Positions 11,280 to 24,359 of a stretch of DNA of 64,000 bases are shown here, piece by piece. Every line of letters begins with the position of its first letter. The first letter of the stretch is position 1. The stretch comes from Panopea generosa (taxonomy: Eukaryota > Mollusca > Bivalvia > Adapedonta > Hiatellidae), in NCBI GenBank assembly GCA_029582155.1, contig CM055899.1, forward strand, positions 55,199,853-55,263,852, in the 5' to 3' direction. A model generated the notes under the pieces. The model made no database searches and was not told where the DNA came from. It saw nothing but the letters and a program-made list of their open reading frames with translations. A program made the translations under genes and the position numbers.

Positions 11280-13335
11280 ATCAAATCGTGTTCATAGAAT
11301 GACGTTGGTCTTGTGTAATTTAGATACCAAACGTGTGGTTCTCATGTTGTTGGTGCCTGTCTTTGGGTATTTTAGGTATTAAACATGCGGTTCTCTTTTG
11401 CAGTTGTTGCCTGTCTTGTGTAATTTAAGTACCATACACGTGCGTATCATCCAGTTAAGGATTGCCGTGTGTAATATAGCTATCGAACGTGCGGTTCTCA
11501 GAGCGTTGGTGTTTTAATTGTGTAATTGAGGTACCAAATATGAGTTTATCATGCATATGGTGTTTGTCTTGTATACTTTAAGTACCAAAAATGTGCTTAT
11601 CATGCAGGTAGCGCTTGTCTTTTGTAACTGAGGTACAAACGCGTGTTTCTCATGCCAATGGTGCTTGTTGTGTGTAATTTACGTACTAAACGTGTGATTC
11701 TCTTGTAATTGTGTAATTTAGGTACCAAATTTGTAGTTCTCAAGCAGATGGTGATTGTCTTGTGAAATTAAGATAGCAAACGTGTGGATCTCACGCCGTT
11801 GGTGTTTTTATTTTGTAATTTAGGTACCAAATGTATACTTCTCAAGCAGTTGGTTCTTGTCTTGTGTAATTTAAATACAAAAGACGTGCTTATCATGTAA
11901 AAAGCGCTTGTCTTAAGTAATTAAGGTACCAAACGTGATATACTCATGATGCTTTAATTGTGTAATTTAGGTTCCAAAAGGTGCATATCATGCAGTTGGT
12001 GATTGCCTTCAGTAATTAAGGTACCAAAAGTGTGGATCTCACGCCGTTAGTGTCTGTTTTGAGGTACCAACCGTGTACTTATCATACCATGTCGTTGATG
12101 CGTGTGCATATCATGCAATTGGTGATTGGCATGTGTAGTTTAGGTACCAAACGTGTGGATCTCATGTCGTTAGTGCTTGTCCTGTGTAATTTAGTTACCA
12201 AACGCGTTGTTCTCATGCCGTTGGTGCTTGACGTGTTTAATTTACGAACTTAACGTGTGGTTCTCATTCTGTTTGTTAGTTATTTGTGTATTTTAGGTAC
12301 CAAACGTATGCTTATCTTGCAAGTTGTGCTTGTCTAATTAATGAAGATACCAAACTCTTTCAGTTGGTGCTTTTATTGTGAAGTTTAGGTACCAAATGTG
12401 TAGTTCTCAAATAGTTTGTTCTTCTCTTGTGTAATTTAAGTACCAAATACGTGCTTATCGTGCAGATTGCGCTTGTCTTATGTAATAAAAGTATCAAACG
12501 TTTGATTATCATGTCGTTGATGCGTGTGCATATCATGCGATTGGCTCATGTAGTATAGGTCCCAAACATTTGGATCTCACGTCGTTGATGCCTGTCTTGT
12601 GTATTTTAGGTACCAAACGTGTGCTTAGCATGCAGTTTGTGCTTGTCTTATGTAATTTAGGTACCAAACGTGTGGTTTTCATTTCGTTGGTACTTTTATT
12701 GAGAAATCTATGTACGAAATGAGTGGTTATCAAGAAGTTGGTTCTTGTCTTGTGTAATTTAAGTACCAAACACGTGCTTATCATATAGATAGCGCTTGTC
12801 TTATGTAATAAAGGTACCATACGTTTGATTCTCATGACATTGATGCGTGTGCATATCATGCAGTTGGTGATTGTGTCGTGTAATTTAGAATCCTAATGTG
12901 TGCTTCTCATGCATTTTGTGCTTGTCTTACGTAATAAAGGCACGAAACGTGTGATCCTCATGTCGTTGGTGCCTGTCTTGTGTATTTTAGGTACCAAATG
13001 TATGCTAATCATGCAGTTGGTGGGTGTCTAGTGTAATTTAGGCAGTTAGTAATTGCCCATTATAATTTACGTACTAAACGTGTTGTCCTCATGTCGTTTA
13101 TGCTTTGATTGTTTTAATTAAGTACCAAATGTGCACTAAGTATGCAGTTTGTGCTTGTCTTATGTAATGCAGGTACCAAACGTTTGTTTCTAATTACGTT
13201 GGTGCTTTTATTATGTAATTGAGGTACCAAATGAGTGGTTCTCATGTAGTTGGTTCTTGTCTTGTGTAATTTAGGTACAAAACACGTGTTTATCATGCAG
13301 GTAGAGCTTGTCTTATGTAATTAAGGTACGAAAGA
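11280..13335 (+). repeat. 51-bp satellite, long plus-oriented array
   Basis: About 2 kb of the satellite described at 2070-3300. On the minus strand parts of it read as a 17-residue periodic peptide (LVPKLHKTSTN and variants, at 12533-12859 and 13114-13296). The array joins the duplicated segment at the same unit (TTAAGGTACGAAA) as in copy 1. Confidence 0.92.
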
Positions 13336-13884
13336 TAAATTTGCAATCTCTTGCAGTTTCGATGTATACAGATGTACACAAATTAGCATATTTCATATAA
13401 AAGTACATGTTCATGTGGTACATTGTTTCTTTTTTGTGCTTAATCATTAAATCACTGAGATGGTCAATGATAACAAACTGTGTGCACATTGTTATATATG
13501 GTTTACTTGTTTTTCTCATTTGAATATGTTGACATGTTTTTTGTGTGAAATTGAACCTTGGGATTGCTCGTGAGCTCTATAACAATGACAATGAACTGTT
13601 GGCTGTATTGAAAATAAATATTTAAAAAATAAAAGCCAATTGTGGTCGGATTGAGTAACAATTTGGGGTTGAAGAATTGTCGATAATACGTTCGTATGTT
13701 TGTCAGCCCAATCGTCAATCTTCAATGAAGAGAGCAAGAATGCGATCAAACGGGAAAATATAACACAATCATCTTCATGTATTGTACACATCTGTAATAA
13801 AGTATAAGAGTCGTGATTTTCGTTTAATGTTACCAGTACGTATCTGAGCTTGTAAGAAACGATCTACACTGATATAACAATTTG

Positions 13885-14740
13885 AGAAAGGGGGACTTAA
13901 AATGCTGGACTTGGAAAAAAATCATATTTTCTCTTAAAGCAAGTTGGATCAATCGAATAACGAACAATAGCACATTTCGTGGAAAGAAATATATATTAAT
14001 GTGTTATTTGGAACAATAAACAACAAAACAGGTTTTATTAAGGGTGGTTTTGACAATTTGACATTTATCACGTATATCGTTTATTGCAAAACACTTTAAA
14101 TCTAAATTATACAATTACCAACTTCATAAGTAACCTACCTACATAAACACACAACAACAAATATGAGAAAAAGAATTTCAAGATGCAATTGTTGACTAAA
14201 AATGTAGATATATAGTATTAAAATCTATAATTTCCACTAAACTATGCAATATTCAATATAAATATATAGTGAAAATAGTTACTAGAAATGTGATTTATGT
14301 GTTATGGATATAGAAACCGTGAACCAGTTATTTTGGAATTGTGTTCATATACAAACATTCTGGTCAAGTTTACAAATACTTTTGCGTATATTTTTCATTG
14401 AATTTAGTTAACATACATGTAACTTTGGGATACTCAGCTAATTAAACAAACAAAGCTGTGATTATTTGTATAATAATATCACCAAAATGTTATATATACT
14501 GAAACAAATGTAGAAAAAAAAACATTCCTAATGCCATTGGATTAATGTTATACTTATTTAAATGTATTGAAATTGATAAAAAATGCATTTATATAACGGA
14601 AAATGGAGATATCTTATCGATTATTTTTTTAATTAAAATCATTTTGATATATTTATATTGTTTATGGGATTGTGCAAAAAAAGAATTCTATCATATTGCA
14701 TTTCATTATACTTCTTTACATGTATGGCTGGTATATCTCT
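13885..14740 (+). mobile_element. LINE 3'-end relic, copy 2
   Basis: Second copy of the relic at 3845-4770. A GGLKMLDLEK-type motif lies at about 13893, and CVMDIETVNQLFWNC at about 14299 shows the cysteine motif with the histidine replaced by glutamine. Frames are broken. Confidence 0.65.
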
Positions 14741-14742
14741 CT

Positions 14743-14746
14743 TGCC

Positions 14747-14820
<74 letters not shown>
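14743..14820 (+). repeat. (CTGT)n microsatellite
   Basis: An almost perfect CTGT array of about 19 units. It produces long artefactual CLSV or TDRQ reading frames on both strands. Confidence 0.97.
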
Positions 14821-14821
<1 letters not shown>

Positions 14822-15339
14822 ATTTATTATTTTCACAATACAAATACATTTTATTATGTTTGATTTAAAATGTATGTATATGCTGTATGTGAAAATGTAA
14901 CCAAACTGGTATCCATAATTATGGTAACTCAAAATTAAAAAAAAATCTGTGCTTGTAAGAAGGACTGCAAAATCAAGAAATATTGGGATCCTTACTGTAT
15001 AGAAATATGTCCAGGTCCATTAATATTGTCGTTAAAAATCATGCGGAAAATCTATCTGAACGTTCTTAGTGTATTTAAATTCATGTTATATATAACAGAA
15101 AATTATGCATTTAATTTGATTGTTCATACGGAAAGTATGCTCCCTGCACCAATATAGCATTCATCGCCAAGTTTGATAATTCTATATAACAAATAATCAA
15201 AGTGTTACAATTTTAATAATATCGTCCTGTTTTTTTTAATATATGAAGTAATGTCGAGCTTTTCGTTTAATGTTAGCAGTACTTATCTGGACTAGTTAGA
15301 AACACAGTGAAAAATATATCAATATTGGAATATTTAGGA

Positions 15340-16105
15340 AGATATTTCAAGGTTTATATATTTTGTCATTCAAACCATCAAGAGATATACAAATAACTCC
15401 GGAAGAATTATCGCACTGCTAAAAGCAGTTAACCAATGTGCTATGTTCATCACATTGGTCTATTTTATGGTGGTTTGAAAATCGCATTGCCATTTGTAAG
15501 TTAATCCGTACTTTCTTATGACTGTGTCCTGTCTTTAACAGTAATTGCATATTGCAATTTCAGTATAACCTTGCAGTTTATTACCACAAAATATAAACAC
15601 CATTATCCGTAGCTTGAAGTTCAATGTCACACAACTCCAAAAAGAAATATATTGCAAATGTTACAGTTTATAACAACAAAATATCAACATGTTATGCACA
15701 ACACCATTATACGTAGCTTAAAGTTCAATGTCACACAACTCCAAAAAGAAATATATTGCATATGCGTTTCGCCAAAACAACATATATTTAGTACTGAAAT
15801 TGTTTTATATATATTTTTATATGACACGGCACTGTTTTACGATTGAATTGCATTTACGTTTTCATAAATGTGGAATGAACAGATTACGGGTAGACTTGTT
15901 TTGTATTTACGTAAACATCACATAATTAGCTGAGCTCGAAATTGGGGAAGTTACGTTGAATTGAAATTGTATCATGAAAGATGGAGATTGGTGTACTCAA
16001 CACATATTTTAGTGCATCAAGCATGTGTCAGTTGTATATACAGTACGCTATTGTGGATCTGGAATAAACGACAATACATTAAATTTAATAATAACAACAT
16101 ATCAG
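15340..16105 (+). repeat. Diverged microexon-type unit, copy 2
   Basis: Duplicate of 5340-5990. Here the exon position has lost its splice signals: the acceptor AG is gone (ACGTTTTCATAAATG) and the donor reads GGGTAGACTTG. An internal partial duplication of the CAGTTTATAACAACAAAATA block is seen at 15575-15770. Confidence 0.7.
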
Positions 16106-18358
16106 GGGCCGGTTGTTCAAAGAAGCGTTAACTTTAACGCTATGTTAAGCTAACGCTACGTCAAATCCCTTAACCTAGCGTAAGTTAACGTTAGCTTAAA
16201 AAAGTGTTATTCAAAATGATTTAATGCTGTCTTTAAAATTTAATTCCAACGTTAAGTCTTCATGTCACAAATTAACGCTATCGTTAAATGTTAACGCCAA
16301 CGTTTAATTAAGTAACTTTGCACTTCCCAAAATGCATTGCAATTATATCTCACTTCCTTCAACAACAATGGCCTAGTTATTATCTGCTACATCTTCTGCA
16401 TCATCTTCTTAAAAAAACAAAAAAAATATCTCACAACTTCACCAGAGATTAAGTTCTTAGGTTAGAGGAACTAGCAACAAGGAAAGAAAACCCTGATCTG
16501 CTATCAACCAAATATTCCTCTACTATGACCAAAAGGCAGAAGAACAAACTTTGGGAAGCTATAGCTGTGGAGGTTTCTGCTGTTGGTGTTTTCACTCGAA
16601 CTTCTGCAGAATGTTCCAACAAGTGGCAAAATTTGAAGAGGGAGACAAAGGAAGCACATAGAGAGGACACAATGGAGATGAGAAAGACGGGTGTGGTCCA
16701 AAGAAGAGTATTCTATCTGAACAACATGCCAGAATCATTGACGTCTTTGGAGAGACAGCCTCGTTTTTGGAATTACTGGTGGCACAGGCAGTGGTGAACT
16801 GGGTATGTCTTTAACTAGAGATATAACAACTTAAACACGATATCTTCTGTTAAGTATATTTAAAGAGTCGTTCATGGAACAGTGCTGCAATCCGATATTC
16901 AAACTCGAAGAAAAATAGAATGGGTTGGGTGGAGGGGATGGTATCGTATAGCTCTATTGTTATTAAAAAGATGTTTATCTTTCTAAAATCTTGTAGATAA
17001 TTATATATTTTGAATATTTCAGCGTTTCATTAGTTTTCATAAAAAATATTTGTTTTACTAACGCTTTTAATGTTGTCTAAATGAGTCTTCCGAAAAAATG
17101 GATTGTTGCTATAAATAGAAACAAGGAATTCCGTCTGAAAAAAAAATGTGCGTCGGTTGTTCTGTCTGTATCTAATATCAGCAACATTATAATTTGAAAA
17201 TATTTGCTCCTGTACGCAGTGTAAACAAATATTCTGTTTCTGCCATGTCGCTTATATCAATTAATTTTCTTTGGGTGTAGTCGATTTTTTTAATGTTACT
17301 CGACTATCAATTTATTACTTTAGTCAATACTGGATTAAGTTAGCATTAAAGAAGAAAGACGTTTTCTTTTAATTGAGTCGATTTTAAAGTTGAAATCTAC
17401 TAAAAAAAAGAAGTAGAAAATAGTTTCTTTCAATCAGTTGTTATTGTATTGAGAATATAGAGCATTATATTGTGGCAACACAAATTAATTTTGTCTGTCA
17501 TTTTAGGGAAGTTGGTCATTGTATCATTGAATTAAGATAATCCAGTGTTCCATCATTTATATAAGTATTTTTGTTTAGAATGGAAAAAGCTTCATCTCGA
17601 AATAGCCAACAGAGGAAACAGAAGAAGGTGTGTTGGCTTCACTAAATATAACACAGTCTGGACCATATGTCAAAACTACTGCCTTCAAAATGGATTAAAT
17701 GAGCACAAGTATATCACATTTCTTTTATTTTAACTACTGTGCTATAAAATCAAACTTATTGGCATGAGAGGGATATTAAGAGGGGTCAGCTAGGGTAACT
17801 CGACCCCGCCCCGGGATTTTAAAGTGTTGTTTAATCCCCACTCCCATCCCATCAGTTGAACAACCACTTCCTCAAACAAAATCCTCGATCTGCATATAAA
17901 AACCCTATAAAAAAGTATTAACAGCTACAATCTAGCAAATAAGGATATAAGAGGATAAAACAAATTAAAAAATGAGTCACGTTCTAATTCTAACCAAATT
18001 TATTACCATTAATGTTGTCGTTGTTTGTTATTAAAATACGTTAATTAAAAACTTTTACCCAGACACTTATTTAAGATAATAAAAAATAATTGCAAATTAT
18101 ATCATAACATGAATAACACTACCAAGGATAACATCAAACAATAATGACGTCATGACGTATCTTATTTCCATTACATGGTCCTTGAAAATATAATTATTAA
18201 AATAGTATTATAAAAACATTTATATACACTGAAAAAATATTTATTTGGTGGGCTCCGACCTAGGTAGGCCGCTATTTTTTGTTAAAATTTTGCTTTGAGT
18301 TTTTAGTAAGTAGTTAGGAGCACGGCAAACAATTTATTTTTTCAGTACGGCCTGATAT
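16106..18358 (+). mobile_element. Left part of a PIF/Harbinger-like element, copy 2
   Basis: Starts at GGGGCCGGTTGTTCAAAGAA after the microexon-unit words ATATCAGG. It has the same TTAACGCT-rich subterminal region and Myb-like frame as copy 1. With the minus-strand transposase remnant at 19690-20341 it may once have formed one element with two convergent genes, but no right end matching the left one is found. Confidence 0.6.
16453..16797 (+). pseudogene. Myb/SANT-like protein fragment, copy 2
   Basis: Same domain as 6225-6626. The frame is open from 16453 but a TAA lies just before it, at a position where copy 1 is open. The core WEAIAVEVSAVGVFTRTSAE and NKWQNLKRETKEAHRE are well kept. Unlike copy 1 it runs past the MPES motif for some 25 further residues. 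Probably a decaying transposon gene. Confidence 0.6.
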
Positions 18359-18875
18359 AATGGGTGTCTTAAAGAATCAGATTTTAGCACGGCTTGTTCA
18401 TATTCCTAATTGACTGTGTTCCGTATTCAGAAAAACAAAGGAAAATAAAATCTCAGGAAGATTTGGCGGCTGTTCAAATGAGATAGTTCGAAGGCGAAAT
18501 AGCAAACCAGGCACTCCAAACCGAAAATCTCAAGCTACAGATAAAGCTTTTGAGGCGTATCATAAGAATGAAAAAGACGAAACATTATCTGCGCAGGAGC
18601 TGTTTGCGCTATTGCCCTTTCTATCGCAGAAAACCGTTTTTCTTTGCTCACTACATTTTTGATATTAAAAAAATCCTTTTTAAAATTATACATTTCATAT
18701 ATCGAATAAATGCACTGATATATTTAATCTTGTTTGTGTTTAAAAAAATTCCATAACACTTAAGAAAAATGCAAAAATTCAAAGGTGAATATTCCATCGG
18801 ATCCCACTTTTGTGTAATTACTTTATTTTTTATTTTTATCATTATTGTTATGCACATCACCGCCCACACAAAATC
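18359..18875. other. Unassigned segment, possible Harbinger Myb-protein tail
   Basis: Around 18480-18545 a plus-strand stretch reads EIANQALQTENLKLQIKLL, a coiled-coil-like segment of the kind found at the C-terminus of Myb-like Harbinger proteins. The assignment is weak. The rest is AT-rich with no recognised gene. Confidence 0.25.
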
Positions 18876-18879
18876 TTGG

Positions 18880-19515
18880 GGGTTGCATAAAGTTATCGCA
18901 TCGTCCGTCTATCTGTCCGTCCTTTCGTTCGGTATTTCGTGTCCGGCTTGTAACTTTGTCATGCAAAAATGGATTTTATAAATACTTGCTTCAAATGGTT
19001 AACTTTAATGTAATAAAATTGTGTCTCTAGTCTGAAACATCAGTCCATGAATCTCGATATTCACATATTCATCGCTACCTATTATAAAGTATATCGTTAT
19101 TTTCACAGACCATTTGGGGTCATGAGACACTTACTAGTGACATTTCTTTTTTTGTGATATTTCTGTGTACCCCCACCCCCCCCCCCCCCCTAGCCACCCC
19201 CCCCCCCCCCCCCCACCCCTTCAAAATTTAGTGGCATATTGTAATCGCAGCGGCGATCCGTCTGTCCGTCCTTCCGTCCAGTATTTCGTGTCTGGCCTGT
19301 AACTTTGTCATGCATTGATGGATTTTGTTAACACTTGCTATAAATGATCACCAAAACATGACAACGTGTCGCGAGTAAGATCCACACCCGTACATCAAAG
19401 ATCAAGGTCACACTTGAGTTTGTTTGACAACACTTTGAGTTTGTGTGAGATATCGTGTTCGGCCTGAAACTTTGTCGTGCATAGATATATTTTATAAATA
19501 CTTCCTACTTCTCTT
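18880..19515 (+). repeat. Dispersed repeat with GTCCGTC head, three partial copies
   Basis: Three pieces (about 18895-18985, 19245-19350 and 19440-19510) share a GTCTGTCCGTCC head, a TTTCGTGTCCGGC..TGTAACTTTGTCATGCA block and GGATTTTATAAATACTTGC. This looks like a family common in bivalve genomes; the family name cannot be given from sequence alone. Confidence 0.65.
19171..19218 (+). repeat. Poly-C tract
   Basis: Two long cytosine runs separated by TAGCCA, between copies of the GTCCGTC repeat. Such a tract is prone to length errors in assembly. Confidence 0.95.
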
Positions 19516-19689
19516 AGACAAGTATGGTATGTGGTTCGTATCATTATTATCATATGCCGTTGTTTTCTGACTAATTAAAAGGAGACTTCTTGTAGCGTGT
19601 ATATATTAAAAGTATAAGAAACAATCATGACATTTCTATTTTAAGACTTGCATAAGTGACTAAGCCAAGTAAAATTTACTGTTTAGAAA

Positions 19690-20341
19690 CTAACCTTCAT
19701 GGCCGCACATCGCCTGAATGTTGATACTATTGTAACCTTTTCGGTTCACAAACGGCCCTCGTCTTCTGATGGTGCTTGTATCCGCAAATGTGTTCCGTCT
19801 ATACAACCAACAATGCTGGATAAACCTCTCTTCATATAAAAAGATCTCTTAATAACCCTATTCTGTTCCTCTGACGGCCGTGATCATGTTTTATTATTTT
19901 CTTAAAATGTTTCAATAGAGCGTTAGTGACAGCGTCAACTGCCCTTCTAATTAGTGGTATCTCATTGTATCCCCGATAACCTCTAAGAAATTTCCAGTAG
20001 CGTAAAATCTCAGTGCCATAAGAAATTGCTGCCTCACAGACAGGGCATGGACGCGTAATGTTGGCCTTATCAGGTCCTCACCAAGCAAATCTTCTAAAAA
20101 AATCTATACTGGCATTTCCAAATCTGTATCTGGACCGCATTTCTTCCTCAGACAGCTTTTTTAGATGTTCGCTTTTTCTGTAAACTCTTTCTTGGCGCAC
20201 ATTGGCAAGAAATGAGCAGCCATCTTCAAATTCGAATATGTATTTCGTCAAATACAACATATAACTAATCTCAGAAATTGTTTTATAAATGTTTTTATTT
20301 GACACAATACCATTTTTGATTGAATTGTATTTACTTTTCAT
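19690..20341 (-). pseudogene. PIF/Harbinger transposase, degenerate
   Basis: Read on the minus strand, an N-terminal piece (20341 to 20078) ends in LSEEEMRSRYRFGNASIDFF, matching the start of HARBI1-like nucleases. After frameshifts the next block reads QQFLMALRFYATGNFLEVIG (about 20020-19960). A third block reads GCIDGTHLRIQAPSEDEGRF followed by NRKGYNSINIQAMCGHEG (about 19825-19690), which contains the first catalytic aspartate in CIDGTH. A stop follows and the remaining DDE residues are missing. In active elements this enzyme cuts at 3-bp targets with the Myb-like partner. The first ~30 residues of the N-terminal frame overlap microexon-unit sequence, so the natural start is lost. Confidence 0.85.
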
Positions 20342-20344
20342 TAG

Positions 20345-20366
20345 CGGTGCGAAAAAGGTGTGGAGG
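20345..20366 (+). other. Diverged microexon-like segment
   Basis: The position equivalent to the array microexons. An AG acceptor (TTTTCATTAG) and a GTAAGAC donor survive, but the segment is 22 nt, which would break the reading frame. Probably a dead copy. Confidence 0.4.
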
Positions 20367-23300
20367 GTAAGACTTGTTTTCTATTTACATGGACATCACG
20401 TAATGAATTGAATTCGAAATTGGGAAAATCACGTTGAATTGAATTTGTATCATAAAATATGTAGATTGTTGAAGTAAACATGCCGTCAATCATTTAGATA
20501 TTCCACTATGTGTTATTTATGAATATTTTAACATATACATACCATGCCATGGCGGTTCAGGAATAAACGATAATACATTAAATTTGATAATAGCGACTGA
20601 TCACTTTTGAGGTTATGAAAATGGATCAAAAGTCTTGGTCATTTTTTTCCGGTTTTAGAAATTGAATATTTGTGAACTGTTGGACACGGATCAAAAATGT
20701 ATTTTTTTTATGTTGAGAAGTAGGACTCTATCAATATTTAGATCATCGTACGTTAAACCATATTTCAAACACTATTGCATATATCGATTGAATTAATTAC
20801 AAGGAGGTGTGTCTCAATTGCAGTCACTTAATCACGGGAGAAATACCAATATTGCTATTTATGATCTTTCGACCAAGACGGTACTTACTCTCGGTTGTAC
20901 GGTCTTCTACAGATGTATTTTGACTGGATAAGCGACATTGAAGGAAATATATATATGAACATATACGACATTAGTCGAACTCATTAAAAAATGCATTTAA
21001 TGTATTTGCATAGTATATGTAAACGTACACTGCTTTATGATATTTTTCCGTTGTTATTAAACATAAACAAATTATACATGTAACACCTATTTATTATTGT
21101 TTTTCGCATAAACACTTTTTAATAACGATGCAATAGTTTCAGTATATTAGTTACTACATTTTAACGATACGGTATTCGAAGTAAAGCCCCCCGCAGATAA
21201 ATGCACTTACACATATGCAGTACTTAATGTATGCAGTTAAAATGCGATTAATTGTGTTGATTATGACGGTGTTGTTTTTTTTTCAATTCTTTTCCTCAAC
21301 ATCCTTCAACATTTATTCAAGTTCCTAGTATACAGTTATCTTGTATTAAAGAAATGTGTGGGTTTACACTTTTATATTTATATTTAAATAGCAATTTTGA
21401 TTAAGTAAACCGTTGGCAAAATATTTCCTGCTTTTAATCGTCGAAGTATTTGAATTGCAACGAAATACACGAATTTGTTTGAAAAAAAACAACATTACTT
21501 TTCAAATTTACTAAAGACTTAATTGCGTTTGTTTGAGTGCTTAAATGCAGTCCCACTCTTAATCGGATACTTATTTATTTAAATTTGAATGCGAAGAAAG
21601 CTCAGATCGTATATGAACCGATCTATATTCTGCTTCCTAGATATACCCAAGTAATTAGTGTTATTTCAGAGGCATCGTGATAAGCTGGGAATACAACCCG
21701 AATGTTGTTTTATATCTATTCCTAAGAACTAAAATGCAGTACAGTTTTGCATTCACACTTATCTTGTACACGGCAACGAGGCATGAAACGTAATTAACAA
21801 CGGAAGGTGTATATTCTAACACGCATTCAGACTATTAATAAAACTCATTTCTCATGTCGTTTATACGGGAATGTCTTGTTTTGATGAAATAGAACAGACG
21901 GAAACATTTTAAGGTGCTGCATTTAAATGTTATTGAAATGAGCATACTGATCTCGCATACGAGTATCCATGCAAGTTGTAGGTCGCTCAATCAAAATCAT
22001 TTTAATCAACATTTAAGTTTCCTTTATGCTCCTGTAATAGACATATTTTCTACTGTTATACATGTGTAGGGCAAAGGTTTTAAACTCTCCATCTGACTAA
22101 ATTGAACTTTTCATGCCGCAACGTAGTTTTGTAATGAACACGAAACGCTTCAAATGTAGATATCATTATGAAATATTGAGAATGGTGTAGTAAACATAAT
22201 TCAAACATGTGTCAGTTATGAATATTGAAATGTATAGATACCGTGTCATGGCGGTTCAGGAATAAACGACAATGCATTAAATTTAATAATAGCAACTAAT
22301 CAGGCAACTCTTCTGTTTTAATGATGAAGCAAAGTTCATGATATTTTTGTTCTAGTGTTAGCAATTGCGTTGCTTGAATATTTGTGATCTAGTAGACAAG
22401 GCCCAAAATGTTTTTCATGTTGAGAAGTAGGACTCTGTCTATATTGAGATATGTCAATCAGATTTCGAAAAATATTGCATACTGTGAAATCATTAATTTT
22501 CATTATTTTTGGTACAACATTTAACAGGGATTGAACATTTTTATAAACAAATTTTAGAAAAAAATATTTGAATATGAGTTTTTCTATCACGTAACGCTCC
22601 TGCATCTACACACGCAGTAATAAATGTTCTTCGCAACATAATCGAGGGGAGAGGTGTCAATTAGTCGGCACTTTAGTGTTTTGTCAAACTGTTATGAAAA
22701 CACAAATTGGAGAGGACGTATCACAAGTTGAAGATGTACGTAGGTCGAGACAAACGCAAATCCACTCATCAGAAATATGTATACATCGTCGACAAACAGA
22801 AATAAAATTATAATAGTCCAATAGGCTACTTTTTAATGAAAAACTATAAATCTGCATTGTATTTATTCGCACGCTTATTCTCTTTTTAAAAAATAACTAC
22901 TCGAAACAAAGCTGAAAAAAATACGTCATGCTGACGTAGAATTGGTCGTCTACTGTTGTAATGGACATCCAGGTAACGGTCTATTTTAAGCGCTTTCCAC
23001 AGCGATCAAAATAACATATACGCGAGTAAACACACTACCTCTGATAATGACACGCATTGTTTATGTAATCAAACGGTTGGAATATCAAAACAGATACCGT
23101 ATTTTAACTTAATCAGTGCACTAAATTAAAGATTTCAAATTTAAATTTAACTTTCGATACATCTAAAAGATAAATGAGCACACTAAATAGAAACTACTGT
23201 TAACATATAAATCTAGCTTATAAAGGTAAGAATATGTTTAAGTACAGGTAAATGCTATGCAGTTCGGATGTACCAAAATTTTATCCACGACCATTTCGTT

Positions 23301-24155
23301 TAGATTTAATTTCGTTGTCGAGGCCCCCCACGAAATCAACGAAAAAAAATAATGATTTCACAGTATATTGATTGAAGACATTACTAGGTGGGGTGTTTCA
23401 GTTAAACTTGATCACGGTGGATATAAGGTCTTACTACACAGTTGAACTTTGTTATTTTTTCTATATAAAATAAGGTCTAGGATTTCCATGGTAAAATAAG
23501 AATTTCACATACAATCATTTTTTAAGTAATATTTTCATAGCAGAAATGTATACTCACATAAAAATGCACCATAACTTGTTGGTTGACCAGGTTGTTTTTT
23601 AAGAGGTTGCAGTGACAGCCTGAGATTTTCTGGAAAATGAAGTCCTCAACATACATGCATCAGTTGAAATTCTATAAAACTCACTTTCTTAACACGATTG
23701 ATGTGTCTTATTGCAGTATATGCTACGCCATCTTTTGTTCTACTCATCTGCAGCAAGAAATCACAACCACTATGAACCATTTTGAAAATATTTCAAAACT
23801 AAATTACCAAATATTTTTTTAAGCATAACATCATGTTACCTTGGGGAAAAAGGTGCGTAACTGTGTAGCGAGACGTATACCAACATTGCTATATGTTTTT
23901 CGAACGACACGATACTCACTCTTGTTTGTACGGTATTCTACAGATGCATTTTGACAGCGTAAGCAATATTGAAGGATATATTTCAGGAAATAAATATGCA
24001 CAATATAATTATTTAAAATACATTGAGTGTATTTGTATTGTAGAAATACACTTAGTTTTATGTTGATTCAGATGTTATTGCCGATATATGAGTGGCATTA
24101 ATAAAACCTGTCACTGGTCTTCCGATATTTAAGATTTTCACGCAAACTGGATTTT

Positions 24156-24359
24156 TTAAGACCTACCCTTTAAAGTATTCCCCCGAACAGATACACTCTT
24201 CTGAAGTCTTGCTGTCCACCATCTAAATGCCGCAAAGTAGTTTTCCCTTGGTATACTGTTCAAACACTGAAATATTGCTGACCCAAGGGCACTTTTAGTA
24301 GCATAGAATTTACCTGCGAGCATTTTTCTGGCATAATATTTTTCAACCATAATAACCAT
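24156..24359 (-). pseudogene. mariner-like transposase C-terminal fragment
   Basis: The minus-strand frame reads SALGSAIFQCLNSIPRENYF then AAFRWWTARLQKSVSVRGN. This pattern (small helix, IP, aromatic, W.xRL.K.V..xG) is typical of the C-terminal end of Tc1/mariner transposases. The DDE catalytic part is not seen upstream on that strand, so this is a truncated remnant. The assignment rests on motif memory only. Confidence 0.5.

Larger units (their letters stand above)
13340..18358 (+). repeat. Downstream copy of the ~5-kb direct duplication
   Basis: Collinear with 3300-8310 and ending at the same GTACGGCCTGATAT boundary. From there it continues into sequence that may be the original remainder of the Harbinger element, whereas copy 1 continues into a copy of ROCO upstream sequence. 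This makes copy 2 the likelier source. Confidence 0.9.

Noticed and set aside
12533..13296. Minus-strand open frames of 60-108 codons with a 17-residue repeat
   Set aside because: They lie wholly in the satellite and follow its 51-bp period; neighbouring units have stops and indels.
14545..14932. Open frames with long CLSV or TDRQ repeats
   Set aside because: Produced by the CTGT microsatellite on both strands.
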